Part shown: positions 60,043 to 64,000 of the stretch, in pieces | How positions within the stretch are numbered: the stretch's first letter is position 1 | Layout: each line of letters opens with the position of its first letter | NCBI GenBank assembly: GCA_964428355.1 | Contig: CAYRYU010000031.1 | Location: 1-64,000 of the forward strand | Source: CAYRYU01 sp964428355 | GTDB lineage: Bacteria; Muiribacteriota; Ozemobacteria; Ozemobacterales; Ozemobacteraceae | Direction: 5' to 3' | DNA: 64,000 nt | The notes under the pieces: generated by a model | Told to the model about the DNA's origin: nothing | The model's database searches: none | Seen by the model: only the letters and a program-made list of their open reading frames with translations | Made by a program: the position numbers and the translations under genes

Positions 60043-60890
60043 GCACTCTTCTCCTGATGGATTGCTGTTTTGTCGATTGCTTTGGCCTTGTCGAGAGCTC
60101 TCCGGAGCCGTCCGCGAAAATCACCTTTGGGAAGGTCGAGAACCGTATCGGCAAGGACCCTGGGGCTGCTTCCGCGGAAACGGGGAACGATTGCCCCTTC
60201 CTCGATCGATTGCCAGAAAGGTTCCTCTTCGAGGCATACGATTCCCGCAAGGGCGTTCAGCCCGAGGTCGACCAAGAGAGGGTGGAGGGGGACGGTGGGG
60301 CCAAGCATGAGTTTCCAGGCTCTAGGACAGGATTTGAGAATCCCTGGAAGAGTATCATTCAGAAGTGTGACGCCTGTGATGATTACTGCGTCACATTTCT
60401 CGAGCCACTCGGGCCCGGCTTCTTCGCTCAGGTCATCTTCAACTGGCCGCTTTTCGATGATCCGGAAAGCCCCCGCCCATTCCTTGATTTCTGGAGCAAA
60501 AGGAAAATGTCCTATCATCCCGACGTTCGCTCCCGCGAACTTCTTGCCCATCCAGGCTAAGATGTCTCCGGTTTGAAGACTGTCACGGTCCAGGTTCACA
60601 AGCGAGTTGACGGCGGCCATTCCCACGCTCCGCTCGAGAAAGGCATCCGAATCGAGATAACGGGAGAGGAGTCTTGCGGACATCCCCCGCAATGTGCCTG
60701 CACTCCTGATTTCAGAACACAAGTGGGCTGCTCCGACCGGGTCTCGCCAGGTATACGCACTTCCGATGGTCCGGCTGGCAACCGCGGTCATGTGGACTCC
60801 GACGGAAACTCTCCTGACGGTCGAATCGGCCATGGTTTCCGAGATTGAAGCAAGCCGGGAACGAAGGGATGCGGTGGATGGCTCTTTCAT
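60039..60890 (-). CDS. DUF4213/DUF364 protein
   Basis: A 283-aa putative heavy-metal-chelation protein. An N-terminal DUF4213 part (VRRVSVGVHMTAVAS, SVGMAAVNSLVNLD) and a Rossmann-like DUF364 part (VGMIGHFPFAPEI, AVIITGVTLLNDTLPGIL, LMLGPTVPLHPLL). The uninterrupted LVNLDRDSLQTGDILAW segment shows where the paralogue at 51505 has its insertion. It overlaps mrp by 4 nt and follows another DUF364 gene by 19 nt. Exact reaction unknown in the family; a role in metal or cofactor handling is inferred. Confidence 0.9.
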   Translation of the reverse strand: MKEPSTASLRSRLASISETMADSTVRRVSVGVHMTAVASRTIGSAYTWRDPVGAAHLCSEIRSAGTLRGMSARLLSRYLDSDAFLERSVGMAAVNSLVNLDRDSLQTGDILAWMGKKFAGANVGMIGHFPFAPEIKEWAGAFRIIEKRPVEDDLSEEAGPEWLEKCDAVIITGVTLLNDTLPGILKSCPRAWKLMLGPTVPLHPLLVDLGLNALAGIVCLEEEPFWQSIEEGAIVPRFRGSSPRVLADTVLDLPKGDFRGRLRRALDKAKAIDKTAIHQEKSA

Positions 60891-60909
60891 TTCGCCAGAT
60901 CTCCCCCTT

Positions 60910-61656
60910 TCATTTTCCGAATGGACAAAACCGGTCGAGTCCCAGAATCCCCGCGACTCCTGATATCGTATTGCCGAAGAGGATGAAGAGTTTCTTTTCC
61001 CGTTCGAACAGGCCTAGGAGACGGTCCAAGGTTCCATTGACGATGCTCGATCCGGTTACTATGCCCAGGGTGCAGCCTTTGACGATCGCCTCGGCATCTT
61101 GGTCGCCGTGCTTCAATACGACGCCTTTCCTCTCCATGCCGATGTTGGAAGGGTTCAGATCGGCAACTGTGACCGATTCGACCCCGAATCGTTTAACGAG
61201 AGCGGTGACGATGTATGGCTGGAATCCGAACATCCCGATCTTTGGGTTCCCGTAACGCTCTTGGATCTCATCCGCGAAGTGCTTCCCACAGGTTTCCGGT
61301 TCTCTATCCCGACAATGGAGAGTCCCCGCGCAAAGCCCAAATCTCCGTGACAGGGCATTCAACGTGGCGACAAGGTGTGCCCTGTGGGGGACGTAGGTAG
61401 TGTCCAGGTCCAGTGCCTGGGCGATGGTCCCTGACCATTCCTGGGGAACATCCGTGAAAGCCTGGCCGATGGTGTCCTGGATCTCTGCCTGGACGATCTT
61501 TTCGGGGCCACGGCGGAGGGCCAGGTCGAAAGGTGCTGTCGTCCCAACCGCTTCATCCGGGTGGAGCGGGCGGATCGCCACCCGCTCTTCGGGGCTGAAC
61601 CCAGACTTGAAGAGCTTTTCGCGGAGGCTGTCACGGGCTCTTTCGAGAAGGCTCAT
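60910..61656 (-). CDS. DUF364-domain protein
   Basis: A 248-aa protein. The C-terminal half is DUF364-like (GMFGFQPYIVTALVKRFG, TVADLNPSNIGMERKG, LGIVTGSSIVNGTLDRLL, LFILFGNTISGVAGIL). The N-terminal half differs from the other two copies and has a cysteine pair in LCAGTLHCRDREPETCGKH that could bind metal or an Fe-S centre. It overlaps the NifX-like gene by 4 nt. The third DUF364 member in this operon, which suggests the paralogues have distinct roles or form a complex. Confidence 0.88.
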   Translation of the reverse strand: MSLLERARDSLREKLFKSGFSPEERVAIRPLHPDEAVGTTAPFDLALRRGPEKIVQAEIQDTIGQAFTDVPQEWSGTIAQALDLDTTYVPHRAHLVATLNALSRRFGLCAGTLHCRDREPETCGKHFADEIQERYGNPKIGMFGFQPYIVTALVKRFGVESVTVADLNPSNIGMERKGVVLKHGDQDAEAIVKGCTLGIVTGSSIVNGTLDRLLGLFEREKKLFILFGNTISGVAGILGLDRFCPFGK

Positions 61657-62081
61657 CGGGTTTTTCCGTGATTATGGGGGCCGTGCGGCTGGTCCGGACC
61701 TTGGTTGCCGCCCGGTCCGTGGCCCTGGCATACATGGTCGGGCCCATGGTCGCAGGTGTTGTCCCCGCCGGTCATCCTTCCCGCGAGAAACTCCTCCGCC
61801 AGTCTGCTGGGTGGAAGGTTCGGGGCTCCCATGATGACTTTCACGCCGGCGGCTTCCAACAACTCCCGGGCGCGCATTCCCATCCCTCCAACGATTGCCA
61901 GGTTGGTCTTGTTGGAGATCAGCCATCTGGGCAGTACTCCGGGCTCATGCTGGGGCGGGGCCTGCCGGGTCTCCTTTACGACCTTCTTCGCCGCCTCGTC
62001 GACCTCGATGAACGCGAACTCCTCGCAATGACCGAAATGACTCGAGAGAACCCCTTCTGCTACCGGAATGGCGATAATCAT
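61653..62081 (-). CDS. NifX/NifB-type cofactor-binding protein with His-rich tail
   Basis: A 142-aa protein. Residues 1-105 are a dinitrogenase iron-molybdenum cofactor domain (MIIAIPVAEGVLSSHFGHCEEF, NLAIVGGMGMRARELLEAAG), the family that carries Fe-Mo or Fe-S clusters. Residues 108-142 are a His/Gly/Cys-rich tail (CDHGPDHVCQGHGPGG, HGPHNHGK), a common metal-storage tail. There are no nif genes here, so nitrogen fixation is not implied. ATG 62081 after AAGGAGAAAATC; an 18-nt longer TTG start exists. Confidence 0.9.
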   Translation of the reverse strand: MIIAIPVAEGVLSSHFGHCEEFAFIEVDEAAKKVVKETRQAPPQHEPGVLPRWLISNKTNLAIVGGMGMRARELLEAAGVKVIMGAPNLPPSRLAEEFLAGRMTGGDNTCDHGPDHVCQGHGPGGNQGPDQPHGPHNHGKTR

Positions 62082-62095
62082 GATTTTCTCCTTGT

Positions 62096-63334
62096 TCAAA
62101 CGTTTGCATTCAAGCGGGACTTCAAAGCCTCGCCCGAGCAGTTTTCCTTGACCGCGTCGAGCGCGGAAATGATGTCACGGTGGAGGTCTTCGTAAGCCTC
62201 GCACCCGACCGACAACCGGACGAGACCGTCGGTGATTCCGGCGGAAAGGCGTGCCTCCCGCGGAACTGAAGCATGCGTCATGCCCGCGGGGTGTTGGATG
62301 AGGGTTTCGATACCCCCGAGGGATACCGCCAGGGTCGACAGCTTTACGCTGTCCATAAGCTGCCTTCCGGCCTCTACTCCGCCTGCCAGCTCGAACGAGA
62401 TCATCGAGCCCATGCCCGACATCTGCTTCTTGGCGAGCTCATGCTGTGGATGTGAGGGGAGGCCGGGATAGGTCACCGAGGCGACCATGGGGTGGTTCGA
62501 AAGATCGGAAGCCAGCTTCTGGGCGGTCTCCTGGGAAGCCCGGACCCGCAGGGAAAGGGTCTTGATCCCGCGAAGGACCAACCATGCCTGGTGGGGGTCG
62601 ATGGTTCCTCCCATCTGGACGAGAACGGTCTTCAACCGGGAAGCAAGGGCGGAATCCCTTGTTACCAGGATCCCCGCCACGACGTCGCTGTGTCCGTTGA
62701 GGAACTTGGTCATGCTGTGCAGTACGATATCTGCTCCCAGATCCAGTGGGCGTTGGAGCATGGGGCTGCAGAAGGTGTTGTCGACTACTACCACCGCGCC
62801 GACCTCGTGGGCAAGACGCGAGGCTTCGCGAATGTCCGTGATCGAGAGGGTGGGGTTGGCTGGGGTTTCCAGATAGACAAGCCTGGTTTCGGGGCGGATG
62901 GCGGCTTTTAGCTTCCCGAGATTGGAGGTGTCGACGAAATCCGCGGTCACCCCGTATCTGGAAAACTCGCGTTCTATGAGAGTCCGGGATGGCCCATAGA
63001 CGGAGTCTGTCGAGACCATGTGGCAATCCTTGCCCAGAAGTGCCATGTAGGCGGTGCTGACCGCGGCCATGCCCGATGCGGTCGCGAACCCCGTCCCTCC
63101 GCCTTCGAGCTCGGCCACGCAGGCTTCGAGAGCACTCGTGGTGGGATTTCCCAGCCGGGTGTATTTGTAACCCTCCGCGCGGCCGGAAAACCTCGCCGCT
63201 CCTTCTTCGGCATTCGCGAACGCAAAGGTCGAGGACTGGAAGATCGGGACGCTGACGCCGCCGTAGAGCCCGTCCGGATGTTGCCCGGCATGGATGCAGG
63301 CGGTGTCGAAAAGTTCCTTGTGATCTGGGTTCAT
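62096..63334 (-). CDS. Methionine gamma-lyase-like PLP enzyme
   Basis: A 412-aa member of the Cys/Met-metabolism PLP family. Motifs: VSVPIFQSSTFAF, YTRLGNPTTSALE, ATASGMAAVS, VVVVDNTFCSPMLQRPLDLG, the PLP Lys in LHSMTKFLNGHSDVVAG, and GGIETLIQHPAGMTH. The overall sequence is closest to methionine gamma-lyase, which yields methanethiol, ammonia and 2-oxobutyrate, but the Cys found in P. putida-type enzymes after STLYG is replaced (SVYGPS). Cystathionine or O-acetylhomoserine activity remains possible. It overlaps the upstream stop by one base (TGATG). It may supply sulfur to the cofactor genes around it. Confidence 0.88.
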   Translation of the reverse strand: MNPDHKELFDTACIHAGQHPDGLYGGVSVPIFQSSTFAFANAEEGAARFSGRAEGYKYTRLGNPTTSALEACVAELEGGGTGFATASGMAAVSTAYMALLGKDCHMVSTDSVYGPSRTLIEREFSRYGVTADFVDTSNLGKLKAAIRPETRLVYLETPANPTLSITDIREASRLAHEVGAVVVVDNTFCSPMLQRPLDLGADIVLHSMTKFLNGHSDVVAGILVTRDSALASRLKTVLVQMGGTIDPHQAWLVLRGIKTLSLRVRASQETAQKLASDLSNHPMVASVTYPGLPSHPQHELAKKQMSGMGSMISFELAGGVEAGRQLMDSVKLSTLAVSLGGIETLIQHPAGMTHASVPREARLSAGITDGLVRLSVGCEAYEDLHRDIISALDAVKENCSGEALKSRLNANV

Positions 63335-64000
63335 CAATCTCTCCTGGAATCTAGTTTTTTGGGGGAACTCCCCCGGAGAAACCCCATTCTGTTTGCCATC
63401 TCACCAAGGGCTTCGCCCCATCGGGATGCTGGAAGAGTGGTAACCGGAACACCTTTCCGGATTGCGGTGGGAACGACGGGATCGTAGGGGAGCCGGCCGA
63501 CGATGGCAAGTTCCTTCTCAACCGCCCAGGCTTCCACCTCGGAAGCGATCCGCGGGTGGAGGTCGAACTTGTTGATCGCAAGTGAAACCGGCCGACGGAA
63601 ATGGCGACAGAGATCCACTACGCGTTCTGCATCGGACCTTCCGGACGGGGTGGGCTCGGTTACCACGAGAACCTGGGAGGCTCCGGTCAGGGTCGCGATC
63701 ACGGGACAACCGGACCCGGGCGGTCCGTCAGTCAGCATGAGGCCGATCCCATGCGTTTCGGCGAACTCCCTGGCCTGCTTTCTCAGAAGTGCGACGAGTT
63801 TTCCCGAATTCTCCCCACCCGGCTCGAGCCGCGCGTGGAAGAGATGACCGTATGGGGTCACGCTGTGCCTCCAGGTTCCGCCGAGGGTCTTTTTCATGGA
63901 GATCGCATCGGCGGGACAGACCCGCTTGCAGAGCCCGCATCCTTCGCAGGCATCGGACTCTACCCGCATGAGGATTCCCCGATCCGCTCTCGATGCGAGA
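63334..64000 (-). CDS. MinD-like ATPase with ferredoxin domain, 5' end outside the window
   Basis: A partial gene: the frame stays open to the edge (…LASRADRGIL before Met at 63969). The visible part has a 4Fe-4S motif CEGCGLCKRVCPADA and then the second half of a MinD/Mrp-type ATPase (GLMLTDGPPGSGCPVIATL, VLVVTEPTPSGRSDAERV, AINKFDLHPRIASEV). In full-length relatives (~290 aa) the Walker A and usually a first ferredoxin cluster precede this, so those parts are off the edge. Such ATPases pair with NifX-like proteins in the orange-protein systems of anaerobes. First visible gene of the minus-strand operon. Confidence 0.9.
   Translation of the reverse strand, partial: LASRADRGILMRVESDACEGCGLCKRVCPADAISMKKTLGGTWRHSVTPYGHLFHARLEPGGENSGKLVALLRKQAREFAETHGIGLMLTDGPPGSGCPVIATLTGASQVLVVTEPTPSGRSDAERVVDLCRHFRRPVSLAINKFDLHPRIASEVEAWAVEKELAIVGRLPYDPVVPTAIRKGVPVTTLPASRWGEALGEMANRMGFLRGSSPKKLDSRRD

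Noticed and set aside
61653..62081. Nitrogen fixation locus
   Set aside because: The NifX-like domain alone, without nifHDK or nifB radical-SAM genes, does not indicate nitrogen fixation; the family has many other members in anaerobes.
1..64000. tRNA, rRNA, transposase or integrase genes
   Set aside because: I looked for tRNA T-arm motifs, rRNA-like stretches and recombinase motifs and saw none that held up.

Overview
The window reads as one high-GC, protein-dense scaffold from a Gram-negative, probably anaerobic bacterium. Signs of a diderm cell are a porin-like beta-barrel protein with an aromatic C-terminus (55855-57309), many signal peptides, a lytic transglycosylase and prepilin-like proteins. 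The mix of class III cyclases with large membrane sensors, secreted propeller/TPR proteins, a clostripain-type peptidase and Mrp/NifX-like genes resembles poorly cultured candidate-phylum genomes such as Candidatus Riflebacteria; that placement is inference and cannot be settled from the sequence alone. A run of exactly 100 N (22314-22413) shows this is a draft or metagenome-derived scaffold. I see no rRNA, tRNA, CRISPR array, transposase or integrase.

Layout. 1-4140: an RbfA-like gene coupled to rtcB, facing an ADP-ribosylglycohydrolase, then an alpha/beta hydrolase and a small zinc-ribbon gene. 4275-9598 (minus): a two-gene sugar-type ABC importer whose binding protein is fused to a permease, a methyltransferase and a secreted protein. 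9834-15276: a LamG/propeller membrane protein diverging from a PhnD-like binding protein plus a cyclase with HEAT repeats. 15557-21135: a secreted protein, a C11 peptidase with clear promoter and terminator, a ComEC-like metallo-beta-lactamase, a FliL-like protein and a Pro-rich secreted protein. 21185-22531: a decayed CocE-type hydrolase and a tandem array of 63-bp hairpin repeats broken by the gap. 22577-31684: two overlapping membrane cyclase genes, a membrane protein and a hybrid histidine kinase. 31810-42493: small genes, a ferredoxin-type aldo/keto reductase, a lytic transglycosylase with three prepilin-like genes, a DEAD-box helicase, a TrmO-MOSC fusion and a methyltransferase. 42741-50610: a sigma54 activator, a dyad-type binding site, a -24/-12 promoter and four secreted-protein genes. 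50641-64000 (minus): at least 15 tightly packed genes for metal uptake and metallocofactor handling, running off the right edge.

Three things stand out. First, the adjacent cyclases at 22577 and 25549 are defective in complementary ways: one keeps the two metal-binding aspartates but lacks the Asn/Arg pair, the other keeps the Asn/Arg pair and base-recognition residues but lacks both aspartates. This is the arrangement expected of an obligate heterodimer like animal C1/C2. Second, the 13-kb minus-strand operon joins a ZnuABC-like transporter, a porin, a His/Cys-rich secreted protein, three DUF364 proteins, a NifX-like protein, Mrp and MinD-ferredoxin ATPases, a DUF89 protein and a methionine gamma-lyase-like enzyme. 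Third, the sigma54 activator and its likely target promoter can both be read directly from the DNA. Several families of short dispersed repeats also occur, and copies of three of them lie inside coding sequences.
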